DNA of 64,000 nucleotides from Candidatus Thorarchaeota archaeon. Its GTDB lineage: Archaea; Asgardarchaeota; Thorarchaeia; Thorarchaeales; Thorarchaeaceae. The stretch is taken from contig JAGSHN010000012.1 of assembly GCA_029855935.1 (NCBI GenBank), positions 248,001-312,000 on the forward strand. The letters run 5' to 3'. Position numbers and translations under genes: made by a program. Every line of letters begins with the position of its first letter. Positions within the stretch are counted from its first letter, which is position 1. The notes under the pieces are model-generated. The model ran no database searches. It was not told the origin of the DNA and saw nothing but the letters and a program-made list of their open reading frames with translations. This document shows positions 16,661-26,278 of the stretch, in pieces.

Positions 16661-19600
16661 TCAGAGAGGTGTCATCCCTATCTTGACCTTCAGGTCGTCA
16701 ATCTCCCACTCCTTCACGTACTTGTAGTCTTTCCACTTCGGCCTTCCCTTCGGTCCAAGCAGCTGGAGTCTGCTTGCCCTCGTCTCAGACTCGAGGTGAC
16801 CCCTGAACATCTCTGCCAGCTCGCGTGACTCATCCTCCGAGAACCGTATGACGAGGTCAATGTTCTGTTCCACGTTGAGGTCCAGCTCCTTGCGCATGAC
16901 CTGAACCCTTCTCGTCACATCACGAACCAAGCCCTCGGCCTCAAGCTCTCTCGTTCTTGTCACATCGACGAAGACGCGCCCAATTCTGCTCTCGGCAGAG
17001 CTCAGATGATCTGGCAGGGACTCCTCGAATATCACGTCCTCAGGAAATATCTCCACCTTTGTGCCGTCGACGTCGATCTCAGCACGGCCCTTCGCTAGCT
17101 CTGCTCGCAGCGCAGCAGCATCGATTCTCTCCAGTGCGGCGACCAATGCCTTCATCTTGTCCTTCACTCTTGGGCCTAGGGTCTTGTAGTTGGGTCGTAC
17201 ACTGAGGCTGACGAACTCATCCGTCACATCGTCTGACAATACCTCGAATTGTCGCGTGTTCAGGTCGTGAAGCAGGATGTCATGTAGGCTCCGAGCCCTC
17301 TCGGCAACGTCCTCGTTGAACGGCACGAAGACGACCTTGGCCACCGGGTGACGGAGTTTGACACCCTTCTTGTTCCTCGCGTGACTTGTCGCACGGCGCA
17401 GCTCCTCCAGAACGTCGAAAGTGGCCTCCATCTCCTCATCGCGCAGCTCCTTCTCGACATCCGGCATATCTGTCATGTTTATCGACTCTGGGAGCCCCTT
17501 GGCGTACTTCATCAGGAACTCGCGATGGAGCTTCTCACATAGGAACGGCGTGAAGACATTGAGGCACCGGAGCAGGGTCTGCAGAGTGTAGTACATCACG
17601 TCGTACGCCATCAGTTTGCGCGGGTTCTCGCTGTCAAGCCAGACCCTCTTCTTGACCAGTGGGAGATAGATCCTGCTGAGGTCCTCGCTTATGAACTCAA
17701 GCAGTGCCCTGCTTGCGTGATGATACAGATACTCACCCATGGCATTGTGGAACTCCGCAACCACACTCTGAACTCGTGAGACGAGCCACCGGTCCTCAAG
17801 GTCTGCATCAGCGAGATTCCTCCGCATCCTCTTCTCATCGTACTCGAACTTGTCGAGGTCCATGTACGTGTCAGCAAAGAGGACCACATTCCAGAGGATG
17901 TCTAGGTTACGCCTTGTGAGCTCTATCTCCTTGGGACTGTAGTTCGTCCTGGTCCATGGTGCAGAGCGGCTTAGCATGTATATCCTGAACGGGTCGGCCC
18001 CTATCGTTTCAAAGGTGTCAGCTGCCCACACAACGTTGCCCTTGGACTTACTCATCTTCCCGCCGTCCTCATCGAGAACGTGACCTTGACTGACGCAGGC
18101 CTTGAAGGGTGCCCTGTCGTGCAGGACGACGGATGTGTACAGCAGACTATAGAACCATCCGCGAGACTGGTCCACCGCCTCTGTGATGAAGTCGTAGGGG
18201 AAGAGCTCATTGAAGAGCGACGGATCCTTGAGATACTCCACGCTCGCCGTGTGGGCCATCCCCGAGTCGAGCCAGCAGTCGAGGACGAACGGTTCTCTCC
18301 TCATCATGGATCCGCATTTCTCACATCTGAGGACTACGCGGTCAACCCAGGGCCTGTGCATCTCGAACGTCGGCGGAAAGTCGAGAGCTTTCTCCCGTAG
18401 CTCCTCTCTTGAACCTATGACGACCTCGTAGCCACACTCGTCACAGACCCAGACCGGGAGAGGAGACCCCCATATCCGCGACCGGGATATGCACCAATCG
18501 TCTGCGTTGGCCAGCCAGTCGCCGAACCTTCCGCTTCCGGCCCACTCTGGTGTCCAGTCTATCTCGCGGTTGCGCTCGACTAGTTTCTCGCGGACGCCCT
18601 CCATCTTCAGGAACCACTGGGACCTGTCTGCGAGGTAAATGAGTGGCGTGTCGCAGCGCCAGCAATGCGGGTACTCGTGGATGATGGTCTCCTCGTGGAC
18701 CAGTAGACGCTTCTCTCTGAGGATCTTGGGAACTTCTGGATTCGCCTCAAAGACCGATTTGCCCTCGAACATTGGCACCTCCCGCGTGAATATGCCGCGA
18801 TTGGTGACCGGGCAGAATACCGGCACGCCGTACTCACGGCCGACCTCAAAGTCCTCGGGACCGAATCCGGGGGCTGTGTGTACGAGACCTGTGCCGTCCA
18901 TTACGGTCACGTGGGTGCCGGTCACGACGGCGTGCATATACTTCTCATTATGCTCTTGGTGCCACGGGATGTCCTTGAGGAACGGATGTATGTACTTCCA
19001 CCCGAGCATGTCGGACCCCTTGACCCGTTTCTCAACCTCGTAGTCCTCTATGCCCGCCTTAGACATCACGGTCTCGACGAGGTCCTCAACTATCCACCAC
19101 TTCTCCTTGCCCACATCCACGAGCACGTACGTATAGTCCGGATGCACAGACACCATCTCGTTGGATAGTAGGGTGAAAGGCGTTGTTGTCCAAATGACCA
19201 AGTACTCGCCCTTCCTGTCTTTGAGCTTGAACTTGACATAGATTGATGGGTCTTCTTTGGTCTTGTAGCCCTGCGAGACCTCGTGCGCGGAGAGTGCAGT
19301 GACACACCGAGGACAGGTTGGTGTAACGCGGTAGCCCCGTCCCAGAAGGCCCTTCTCACTGGCGACTTTCAGGAAGTACCACACGTGTTCTATGTAGTCG
19401 TCTCTTCGCGTCTGATATGCCGAGTCATAGTCAAGCCACAGTCCCAGCCTCACGGAGTCCCGCACCCACCGGTCAAGGTAGAAGTCCACAAGTTCCTTAC
19501 ATTTCTTTACGAAGAGATCGAGGCCCAGGGTCTGCTCTATCTGCCCCTTCTCAGCGATGCCCTCTTTTCTCTCAACCTCAAGCTCTACGGGGAGGCCCTG

Positions 19601-19861
19601 CATGTCCCAGCCGCCCCGCCTCCACACATTGTAGCCCCTCATAGTCATATAGCGGATCTGCGCGTCCTTCATTGCCCTGCCGCGGGCGTGACCGACATGC
19701 ATGAACCCGTTGGTCGTGGGGGGGCCCTCAAGGAAGTTCCACCTCGGGCCGTTCTCTCTGAGTTTCACGGTCTTGGTGTAGATGTCATTCTTCTGCCAGA
19801 ATTTGAGTATCTCCGTTTCTACGGCGACCGGGTCGTATCTCTTTGCCAGTCGATTCATCAT
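16661..19861 (-). CDS. ileS: Isoleucyl-tRNA synthetase
   Basis: Class Ia synthetase charging tRNA-Ile, 1066 residues, of the archaeal/eukaryal length and type. The HIGH motif appears as HVGH (about residues 55-58) and the KMSKS motif as KMSKSKGN (about 601-608). The CP1 editing domain lies between them, including WTTTPFTLLSNEM. Cys pairs (CDECGYE, CEKCGS) lie in the insertion before KMSKS. The anticodon-binding and C-terminal domains are complete. Two adjacent ATGs (19861, 19858) follow a GAGGAG site; the second has the better spacing. The stop directly abuts the stop of the convergent M20 gene with no bases between. Confidence 0.96.
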   Translation of the reverse strand: MMNRLAKRYDPVAVETEILKFWQKNDIYTKTVKLRENGPRWNFLEGPPTTNGFMHVGHARGRAMKDAQIRYMTMRGYNVWRRGGWDMQGLPVELEVERKEGIAEKGQIEQTLGLDLFVKKCKELVDFYLDRWVRDSVRLGLWLDYDSAYQTRRDDYIEHVWYFLKVASEKGLLGRGYRVTPTCPRCVTALSAHEVSQGYKTKEDPSIYVKFKLKDRKGEYLVIWTTTPFTLLSNEMVSVHPDYTYVLVDVGKEKWWIVEDLVETVMSKAGIEDYEVEKRVKGSDMLGWKYIHPFLKDIPWHQEHNEKYMHAVVTGTHVTVMDGTGLVHTAPGFGPEDFEVGREYGVPVFCPVTNRGIFTREVPMFEGKSVFEANPEVPKILREKRLLVHEETIIHEYPHCWRCDTPLIYLADRSQWFLKMEGVREKLVERNREIDWTPEWAGSGRFGDWLANADDWCISRSRIWGSPLPVWVCDECGYEVVIGSREELREKALDFPPTFEMHRPWVDRVVLRCEKCGSMMRREPFVLDCWLDSGMAHTASVEYLKDPSLFNELFPYDFITEAVDQSRGWFYSLLYTSVVLHDRAPFKACVSQGHVLDEDGGKMSKSKGNVVWAADTFETIGADPFRIYMLSRSAPWTRTNYSPKEIELTRRNLDILWNVVLFADTYMDLDKFEYDEKRMRRNLADADLEDRWLVSRVQSVVAEFHNAMGEYLYHHASRALLEFISEDLSRIYLPLVKKRVWLDSENPRKLMAYDVMYYTLQTLLRCLNVFTPFLCEKLHREFLMKYAKGLPESINMTDMPDVEKELRDEEMEATFDVLEELRRATSHARNKKGVKLRHPVAKVVFVPFNEDVAERARSLHDILLHDLNTRQFEVLSDDVTDEFVSLSVRPNYKTLGPRVKDKMKALVAALERIDAAALRAELAKGRAEIDVDGTKVEIFPEDVIFEESLPDHLSSAESRIGRVFVDVTRTRELEAEGLVRDVTRRVQVMRKELDLNVEQNIDLVIRFSEDESRELAEMFRGHLESETRASRLQLLGPKGRPKWKDYKYVKEWEIDDLKVKIGMTPL

Positions 19862-20187
19862 AGACTCCTCGCTCCAGATCTGCTACGGGACCCACAGTGA
19901 GTATAGAGATGACACAGAAACAACGTGGGCGAGACTGTGGACTGAGAATGTGCTCGTCCTGAGGATTCATCTTCGAGAGTGAATTTGGCAATCCATCCTG
20001 TCTCACCTATGGGTCCTGCTCCTCCACGCGACTTTCATCTTAAAAAGGGTTAGGCTAGGTGTGGTTGACCAGCACTACTGTGGTGGGTCAGGGCGAGAGC
20101 CCAGTCATCTCGAAAAGGTTTTATCGTGTCGGCTTTCTGTTGGTATTTATCCTTCAACGGGAACGCGGACGGAGGATTGAAACGAGT
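19862..20187. other. Divergent intergenic region with tandem promoters and small hairpins
   Basis: It holds the ileS promoter (minus-strand TCTATACTC near 19900) and two plus-strand TATA-like elements: CTTAAAAAG at about 20039-20047 and GGTTTTATC at about 20117-20125. Between the two are GACC..CAC-TACT-GTG..GGTC (20067-20089) and a perfect GGGC-GAGA-GCCC hairpin with a GNRA loop (20091-20102). No protein gene is credible here. Confidence 0.45.
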
Positions 20188-21210
20188 ATGAATATGAAAG
20201 TGGCACTCAAGCGTGCACTAGCGGTTGCACTCATTGCAGCCATGCTATCGCCTCTCATCATCGGTACCGCACCCGTTGTAGCCCAAGCGAACAAGACTAT
20301 AGTCTTCGATATGTCTCACGGCCAAGGCAACCCTGCCACCTGGGACATCGATCAGGATCTGGCCAACAATCTCACTCAACTGGGCTACACTGTGGTGTGG
20401 GCTTACGGAGGAATCAATGACTCGATACTTGCCAATGCTGATGGCCTTGTGATTGGCTCATTGTATGGCGAGTCGAACACCTTCACCTCCTCTGAGGTGT
20501 CCGCAATCGCTGACTGGTTCAACTCAGGCGACAAGTTCCTCTGGGTTGCATATGACTCAGACTACAGTGGTGCCTACATAAACGACAACATGACACTGAT
20601 CCTCGAGGCTGTCGGTTCTCACGTCTACGGTGAGCCGACCTCTATTGAGGATCCCGACTCGAATTGCGGTGCCGGCTACAGACCGGTGGCCAACACGACG
20701 AGCGATGATCCGTTTGTCGCTGACATCGTGGAGGGCACCTCCAAGGTCCTGATGCATGGACCGACACTCCTCTACGGCAGCAACAGCGACAATCCGGGCG
20801 AGAACGTCAACCCGGTCGCGCTTGAGACCGAGAGCATCGAGAACGTCTACCCTGTTCTGTACTACGGCGCGTCGGCCACGATAGTGGACCATGACCTGAT
20901 TGCACCGTACGCTCACGACGAGGGCGACACCGGCTCATTTGTAGCCATGACCGTTGAGGTCAATGCTGGCGAGACTGGTGACGGTGTCATTGTGGTCTCC
21001 GGTGCATCGCCCTACGGCGACTACAGGCCGATGTCCGCCTGGGAATACAAGAATGTCACTCTTGATGGCTACAATCTTGTGAAGAACGCGATTCACTTCG
21101 GCATGGAGTACCCACCTCCGGCCGGAATCAGTCCGATGCTCCTCTATGGCGGCATTGGCGCTGTAGTCATCATTGTGATAGTGGTGGCTCTCGTCGTCAA
21201 GAGGCGGTAG
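20188..21210 (+). CDS. Secreted membrane-anchored protein with a glutamine-amidotransferase-like (ThuA/GIFT-like) domain
   Basis: A 340-residue surface protein. It has an N-terminal signal peptide (about residues 1-33, LKRALAVALIAAMLSP core), an alpha/beta domain beginning KTIVFDMSHGQGNP and running through DGLVIGSLYGESNTFTSSEVSAIADWF, and a C-terminal transmembrane helix followed by KRR. The alpha/beta domain resembles the class I glutamine-amidotransferase-like domains that carry no catalytic Cys and are found on archaeal cell surfaces. Similar domains occur in the proteins at 21400 and 26685. GGAGG precedes the ATG by 12 bases. The role is unknown; sugar or polymer binding is possible. Confidence 0.75.
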   Translation: MNMKVALKRALAVALIAAMLSPLIIGTAPVVAQANKTIVFDMSHGQGNPATWDIDQDLANNLTQLGYTVVWAYGGINDSILANADGLVIGSLYGESNTFTSSEVSAIADWFNSGDKFLWVAYDSDYSGAYINDNMTLILEAVGSHVYGEPTSIEDPDSNCGAGYRPVANTTSDDPFVADIVEGTSKVLMHGPTLLYGSNSDNPGENVNPVALETESIENVYPVLYYGASATIVDHDLIAPYAHDEGDTGSFVAMTVEVNAGETGDGVIVVSGASPYGDYRPMSAWEYKNVTLDGYNLVKNAIHFGMEYPPPAGISPMLLYGGIGAVVIIVIVVALVVKRR

Positions 21211-21218
21211 TAGATTGA

Positions 21219-21252
21219 AGAGGCCTCAAAGGCCTCTCCCCTCTCTTTTTCT
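21219..21252 (+). terminator. Hairpin and T-run terminator
   Basis: A perfect eight-pair stem, AGAGGCCT/AGGCCTCT, with a CAA loop is followed by CCCCTCTCTTTTT. It separates the surface protein gene from the next promoter. Confidence 0.75.
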
Positions 21253-21367
21253 TGTCACTGAACTGGCTGTTTCGTTCATCGGGAGAATCTGTCACTAGCG
21301 CTATCCCCTCTGAAACGCGGGAATGAAAGCAGGAGATATTCTTTCCCAAGAGGTCCCTGTGACGTTT

Positions 21368-21377
21368 CACTTAATAG
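21368..21377 (+). promoter_or_regulatory. TATA box of a leaderless gene
   Basis: CACTTAATAG is centred 27 bases before the ATG at 21400, so transcription should begin at or next to the start codon. Confidence 0.6.
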
Positions 21378-21399
21378 TTAGTGAGCTCCCTAGACCACT

Positions 21400-23322
21400 A
21401 TGACACGAGCATCGCTAGTTCTCCTGATACTCGTACTGATCACACCATTTCTAGTAGTATCCCCCACTGTCACTCCAGCCAGGGCGTGGGGAACTGCAAC
21501 TCACAACTACATCGACACGGCGGCAATCAACGCACTCTCCAACGATAGCTGGCGCGCGGCCTTTGACTACTATTCCCCAGAGGTGATCACCGGAGGAGCT
21601 ATTCCTGACCAGTGGCAGGACTGGGACAACCACCTGTACTATCCCGAGACTGGCGAGCACAATGCCCCTGCAGCAGCCGCCCATTGGTTCGAGATGGCGA
21701 GAGCAAACTTCACCTTGGGGAACTGGGAGGAAGGATTCTTTGCCGCAGGGGTGATGAGCCACTACGCTGTAGATCCGTGCATTCCGGTACACACTGACGA
21801 ATGGTGGGAGGGTCATCCGGCCTATGAGCACGACATCAACAATCACCTACAGGACTTCGTGTTACCATCACCTGCCGAGAGAGAGGTGACAAACGTCTCC
21901 CAGCTTGTGGTCGACAACGCTACGTACGCTCACCAGTACTACGACATAGTGTACGACGCCTACCCGACATCCGAGTCGACGGCGCTTGACACGAACTCGA
22001 CAATCTGGGATCTGACGGTGGACTGCCTGTCAATGGCAGTGAACGCCTGCACCAGCCTGTTCTACACCCTGACTATTGGACTTGACGCACCAGACGTGAC
22101 ATCAATACTCGACAAGGTCGCGGTCATTGACTATGCTCATTCCAACGACTACACCACTGACAAGCTCACAGAGATTGAGGACACCCTCAACCGACATGGG
22201 TTCGAGGTGCGTCATCAGGATAGTGCATTCACTGCAGCGGATCTTGCAGACGTTGACCTCATCATTGCCACATGCGGACTGGATGAATACACAACTGCCG
22301 AGCTTCAGGCTATCTCGGACTGGGCCGCATCGGACGACAAGGGAATGTTGCTCGCTGGACGCGGCGACTACTCGACCTATCAGGATGTTGCCAGGCCCAA
22401 CCAGATACTCGAAGCAATTGGTTCCAACATTCGTTTCAATGATGACAACGTCTACATGGAAGGAACCTACAACCCATGGTATATAGACCTCTACGAGATT
22501 CCTGCGCCATCCGAGACCCTCAACCTCACCTTTGGCGTTGAGAGTATGACATTCTTCTCGCCCGCAAGTCTATACTTTCTTGATGAGCGCCCGGTACTCC
22601 CACTGATCTTCTGTGACCCGACTGGGTATCAGACCGATCAGAATCCGCCAGCTCCTGTCCGTGTGTACGATGACACCCAAGACGGCGAGAACGGCGTTCA
22701 AATACCTGTTGCTGCGGTCGAAGAGATTGGTGGACTGCGACTTCTTGTCACAGGTACCACAATCTTCAGCAACTATGACTACTCGAAGGACTTCGACAAT
22801 ATCCAGTTCGTGGAGAACTTCCTTGACTGGGTTCGTGACAGCCGCTTTGTGCATAATATCTCTACTGATGTTGATGAGATAGGGCCATGGATTCGGAACA
22901 TGCAGTGGACACCGAGCCCGGCTGCTCATGACTCGCCGATAACCGTCACGGCGACCGTCAGCGATGTGAGCGGAGTTGGTGGTGTCAACCTGACCTACAC
23001 TGTCGACGGCACTTCCGCGACCCTTGTGATGTCAAACACTGGAGACAACACGTACTCTGCAGAGATTCCTGACCAAGAGGCTTTGTCGTCTGTCGTCATC
23101 AGCATCACGGCAGTAGACGGCGTCGGTAACGTGGCAATCCGTGCCTCATACACGATTGAGATTGGGGCGGCTACCACTGGCACGACTGGCACGAACACCA
23201 CTACAACGGAAACTTCGCCTGGAGGAGGTCCTGCCTTCGGCTCACAGGCCATCCTCATTGGGTCGATTGGCGCAGTCCTCCTTGTCCTTGCACTGGTCCT
23301 CCTGCTCAGAAGGAGAGGATGA
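21400..23322 (+). CDS. Surface protein with zinc phospholipase C/S1-P1-nuclease-like domain, GATase-like domain and Ig-like domain
   Basis: A 640-residue secreted protein. After the signal peptide (about 1-28) comes RAWGTATHNYIDTAA, in which a mature N-terminal-region Trp and the His match the zinc PLC/S1-P1 nuclease family. Further likely zinc ligands are AHWFEMA, SHYAVDPCIPVHTD and EHDINNH. A glutamine-amidotransferase-like domain follows (about 230-350, VAVIDYAHSNDYTTDKL), then an Ig-like domain (WTPSPAAHDSPITVTATV), a Thr/Gly-rich linker, a transmembrane helix and RRRG. It could be a surface phosphodiesterase; the substrate is unknown. A hairpin terminator follows. Confidence 0.78.
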   Translation: MTRASLVLLILVLITPFLVVSPTVTPARAWGTATHNYIDTAAINALSNDSWRAAFDYYSPEVITGGAIPDQWQDWDNHLYYPETGEHNAPAAAAHWFEMARANFTLGNWEEGFFAAGVMSHYAVDPCIPVHTDEWWEGHPAYEHDINNHLQDFVLPSPAEREVTNVSQLVVDNATYAHQYYDIVYDAYPTSESTALDTNSTIWDLTVDCLSMAVNACTSLFYTLTIGLDAPDVTSILDKVAVIDYAHSNDYTTDKLTEIEDTLNRHGFEVRHQDSAFTAADLADVDLIIATCGLDEYTTAELQAISDWAASDDKGMLLAGRGDYSTYQDVARPNQILEAIGSNIRFNDDNVYMEGTYNPWYIDLYEIPAPSETLNLTFGVESMTFFSPASLYFLDERPVLPLIFCDPTGYQTDQNPPAPVRVYDDTQDGENGVQIPVAAVEEIGGLRLLVTGTTIFSNYDYSKDFDNIQFVENFLDWVRDSRFVHNISTDVDEIGPWIRNMQWTPSPAAHDSPITVTATVSDVSGVGGVNLTYTVDGTSATLVMSNTGDNTYSAEIPDQEALSSVVISITAVDGVGNVAIRASYTIEIGAATTGTTGTNTTTTETSPGGGPAFGSQAILIGSIGAVLLVLALVLLLRRRG

Positions 23323-23327
23323 TTGAC

Positions 23328-23374
23328 GGAACGGTTGGGGCAGTCTGTCCCCCGTTCTATCCATTTCTTTTTCT
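23328..23374 (+). terminator. Hairpin and T-run terminator
   Basis: GAACG/CGTTC and GGGG/CCCC form an interrupted stem, followed by ATTTCTTTTTC. Confidence 0.6.
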
Positions 23375-23506
23375 TGCCAGTCCCGTTGTCGTACGAGCGA
23401 AAATCCGACCGTCTATTACATAAATCGAGGGCGAATCGGTTCATCAAGATTCATAAGCATTCTCGCATATGCATTCTATGGAGAAGTAACTGGAGAGTAG
23501 CGGAGA

Positions 23507-24109
23507 ATGACCGAGGCCGCAGAGCGAGATGTCCGCGATATGGAGATCTATTCGGACATCCTGCGCGCATTTGGGTGGGCCATTGTTGAGTTTGAGGACA
23601 CACTCTATAGAAAGTACTTGATGATGTCATCACGTCACTCTCTCACACCTCGGGAAGAGTTCAACAGGCATCTCCTCCGGATGCATGCCAGAGGTTACAT
23701 CTCGCCGCTGAAACTACACGGCCACAAGGCGTGGAAGAAACTCGTGGTCGAGGACCGTTCAGATGACTCCCTTGTCGGGAGGAAGATTGAGACAGTCCCT
23801 GAAGCACCTGAGAAGAAACCCCCACACCGCAGATATGTAGTGAGCGACTCGATGATACTTGCGGATGACATCCTTCGAATGATGAAGACAAAGATGTACC
23901 CCGAGAGAGACATCGAACTCGTACGCGACATCCTTCGCCAGCACGCCTCGGAGATGCGTCGTGCACTATGCAAGTCGCCAGAGTCCCTACTGAGGTACGT
24001 TGATGCCCACGTACCATCGTTGAGGAAGACAATCGAGACAATCCTCCGTTCGAAGGGCGAGGATGTTCTCATGCTCAGTCTGCGCCTGATTGAAACGCGA
24101 GCAGTGTAG
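23507..24109 (+). CDS. Protein of unknown function, helical
   Basis: A 200-residue soluble protein that I do not recognise. The N-terminal part (MEIYSDILRAFGWAIVEFEDTLYRKYLMMSS) and the stretch FNRHLLRMHARGYISPLKLHGHKAWKKL look like a winged-helix-sized helical unit. A charged linker rich in Pro (EAPEKKPPHRR) joins it to a C-terminal helical half (DSMILADDILRMMK to the end). Upstream, TATTACATAAA at about 23415-23425 and TTCATAAG at about 23449-23456 are TATA-like. A nucleic-acid-binding role is possible from the basic composition but unproven. It ends tail-to-tail with GGPP synthase. Confidence 0.7.
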   Translation: MTEAAERDVRDMEIYSDILRAFGWAIVEFEDTLYRKYLMMSSRHSLTPREEFNRHLLRMHARGYISPLKLHGHKAWKKLVVEDRSDDSLVGRKIETVPEAPEKKPPHRRYVVSDSMILADDILRMMKTKMYPERDIELVRDILRQHASEMRRALCKSPESLLRYVDAHVPSLRKTIETILRSKGEDVLMLSLRLIETRAV

Positions 24110-24159
24110 TCACTTTGACCCGGTCTCAGGTGGCCCATATCTGAGTGGTTGTCAGCCAG

Positions 24160-25242
24160 CTAGTAAGACCTGTTCACAAGCATCTCTGACAGGTCCAGCA
24201 AGAACTGCTTGTACATCTCATTGAGCGGCGGGTCTGCTCTCTCAAGTGCGTTCTGTCCCCTCTGCAACAGGTTTCTCATGATCTCCGCTGTCGCGTCCAG
24301 AGCACCGCTCTCTCGGAAGACCTCTCTCACCCTGTCGACTTCCTCCGATGTCATACCACGCTTACCGAGCAGCGCGTCAAGAGTGGCACAGTGTTGCTTG
24401 TTTCCGAGGCGGTATGCCTGGATGACCAGCATTGTCTTCTTGCCCTCCCGGATGTCTCCCTCAGCGGACTTTCCAGTGACCTTCTCTTCCCCAAAGCTTC
24501 CGAGAATGTCATCCCTAATCTGGAAGGCCTGGCCCACAGTGATGCCGAACTCCGAGAGCGCGGCCTTCTGCTCTGCGGATGCGCCTCCTATTGTGGCCCC
24601 CATCAGGAGAGACCTCTCGAAGAGAACTGCAGTCTTGAGCCTGATCATCTCAAGATATGTTTCCGCTGTGGCGGACGGATCATTGACCATATTCATCTCA
24701 AGGAGGACACCATCGGCGAGCTCCTGGTATGCGGTGTGATATAGTTTCATGCACTCAAACGCCACTTCTGGAGGAAGTTCCGAGGCGGTGATGACCTGAG
24801 GGCCCATATTGAGTAGAGAGTCGCCACCTAGAACTGCCATGGCCATTCCAAAGTCGACAGCCCTCTCGGGATCGTCCCTGGCATTCTTCAGGTACCACTC
24901 TCGGTACAGAGCATGGAAGGTGGGTCCGCCCCTTCTGACCTCATCGTGGTCAATCAGGTCGTCGTGCAGGAGTGACCCGTTGTGCAGCATCTCCATTGCA
25001 CACGCAGCCCTGTACAGATGCTTCATGTCCACTCCCTCTCGCACCGCCTTGTAGGCGCTGACAACCATCACAGGACGGAGTCGCTTTCCGCCGCGCATCA
25101 GGTACTCTCGTATGTTTGAGTAGTATAGGGCATGTACCGGACTGAGCCTCTTGGCCTCTTCTATACGCATCGTGAGGTACTCATCAAGTGCACTGTTCAC
25201 CCGCTCAATCTCGCTCTTCATCAGGCTGTCGAAATCCGCCAA
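24160..25242 (-). CDS. Geranylgeranyl/polyprenyl diphosphate synthase
   Basis: Makes the C20 (possibly longer) isoprenyl diphosphate for archaeal ether lipids by adding isopentenyl diphosphate units. The 360-residue trans-prenyltransferase has GGKRLRPVM, the first Asp-rich motif DDLID (about residues 94-98), the second Asp-rich motif in IRDDILG, and KKTMLVIQA. It is slightly longer than typical (about 320-330). Product length cannot be fixed from sequence alone. A TATA element (GGCTAAAAAAGG on the minus strand, 25287-25298) precedes it. The Tes-like radical SAM enzyme at 30352 may act on lipids built from its product. Confidence 0.92.
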   Translation of the reverse strand: MADFDSLMKSEIERVNSALDEYLTMRIEEAKRLSPVHALYYSNIREYLMRGGKRLRPVMVVSAYKAVREGVDMKHLYRAACAMEMLHNGSLLHDDLIDHDEVRRGGPTFHALYREWYLKNARDDPERAVDFGMAMAVLGGDSLLNMGPQVITASELPPEVAFECMKLYHTAYQELADGVLLEMNMVNDPSATAETYLEMIRLKTAVLFERSLLMGATIGGASAEQKAALSEFGITVGQAFQIRDDILGSFGEEKVTGKSAEGDIREGKKTMLVIQAYRLGNKQHCATLDALLGKRGMTSEEVDRVREVFRESGALDATAEIMRNLLQRGQNALERADPPLNEMYKQFLLDLSEMLVNRSY

Positions 25243-25286
25243 ATCGTAACCTCACTTCTTTCTACAAGCCACCAGCAGCCTTGCCA

Positions 25287-25298
25287 CCTTTTTTAGCC
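25287..25298 (-). promoter_or_regulatory. TATA box of GGPP synthase
   Basis: GGCTAAAAAAGG on the minus strand, about 45-56 bases before the ATG. Confidence 0.5.
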
Positions 25299-25363
25299 TT
25301 TCGAGGAATGTCGAACAATAGTTCACAAAGGAACGATTGGCGGCTACCGGTCCTCAGGGTCAC

Positions 25364-26278
25364 TCAGACGTAGAGCGTGCCTCTGAGCATGACTACACCC
25401 GTCCCGCTGACCTTCACCTGCTTTATCTCGCTTGAGTCGCCTTGGACCTCCACATAGATCTTGCCCGGCCTCTGGACGAAGTGGCCCTGTTCAACCACTA
25501 TGCTCGTCACTGGTATAGTGACATCGAAGAGGCCGTACTTGATGAGATAGGCGCCCATGCTCCCCGCCGCAGACCCTGTGACAGGGTCCTCATTGATTCC
25601 AAGTGTCGGGGCAAAGTGTCTGACGTGGACATCAGATGTTGGCTCAAGAGTTTCTCTTGTGAAGACCTGTACGGAGACCCAGTCTGCATCCTTTTGCAGC
25701 TCAACAAGCCGCGGCCAGTCCGGCCGTACGCGTTCGAGCGCCTTCATAGTGCTGACAGGCACCATGAGCTGTGGTGTTCCTGTGCTCACAGTCTGCACAG
25801 GATAGGGCGACATTATGTCCGCTAGGGTGAGACCAAGTGACTCTGCGACGTCCTTGGGGTCATAAGTTCTCAAGAACTTCGGACTCTCGTGCGTGACCTG
25901 AACTTCGTGCAGGCCTGATGTTTCATTCTTGATGACCTCTACCTCGAGAACGCCCGCGAGGGTTTCAAGGGTGTACAGGTTGACATCCCTGACTACCTCG
26001 ATGAAGCCCTCGTGTGCCAGTGCGGTGAACCCGGCGACCGTGAGGTGCCCCGAGAACGGGACCTCTCCGCTGGGTGCCATGAACCTGAACATATAGTCTG
26101 CTATCTCGGAGTTGTATACGAACACGCACTCCTCAGCTGGTGTTTCTTGGACAATCTTCTCAATTGCAGAGCTCCTCAGCCTCTCAGCTCCAAGTACCAC
26201 GAACCCTGGGTTTCCCCCAAAGGGCCGATCCGTATACGCGTCCACCTGCAGGACAGTTATCTCCTGTCGATATCTCAT
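25364..26278 (-). CDS. PhzF-family isomerase/epimerase-like protein
   Basis: A 304-residue protein of the PhzF/diaminopimelate-epimerase fold. It shows VDAYTDRPFGGNPGFVV at the N-terminus, the general-acid Glu region QETPAEECVFV, APSGEVPFSGHLTVAG, and the second-half signature GINEDPVTGSAAGSMGAYL. Family members isomerise small aromatic or amino-acid-derived substrates, but most archaeal ones have no known substrate. No phenazine genes are nearby, so the name describes the fold only. The promoter is probably TGTTAATTAG on the minus strand near 26317-26326. Confidence 0.88.
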   Translation of the reverse strand: MRYRQEITVLQVDAYTDRPFGGNPGFVVLGAERLRSSAIEKIVQETPAEECVFVYNSEIADYMFRFMAPSGEVPFSGHLTVAGFTALAHEGFIEVVRDVNLYTLETLAGVLEVEVIKNETSGLHEVQVTHESPKFLRTYDPKDVAESLGLTLADIMSPYPVQTVSTGTPQLMVPVSTMKALERVRPDWPRLVELQKDADWVSVQVFTRETLEPTSDVHVRHFAPTLGINEDPVTGSAAGSMGAYLIKYGLFDVTIPVTSIVVEQGHFVQRPGKIYVEVQGDSSEIKQVKVSGTGVVMLRGTLYV

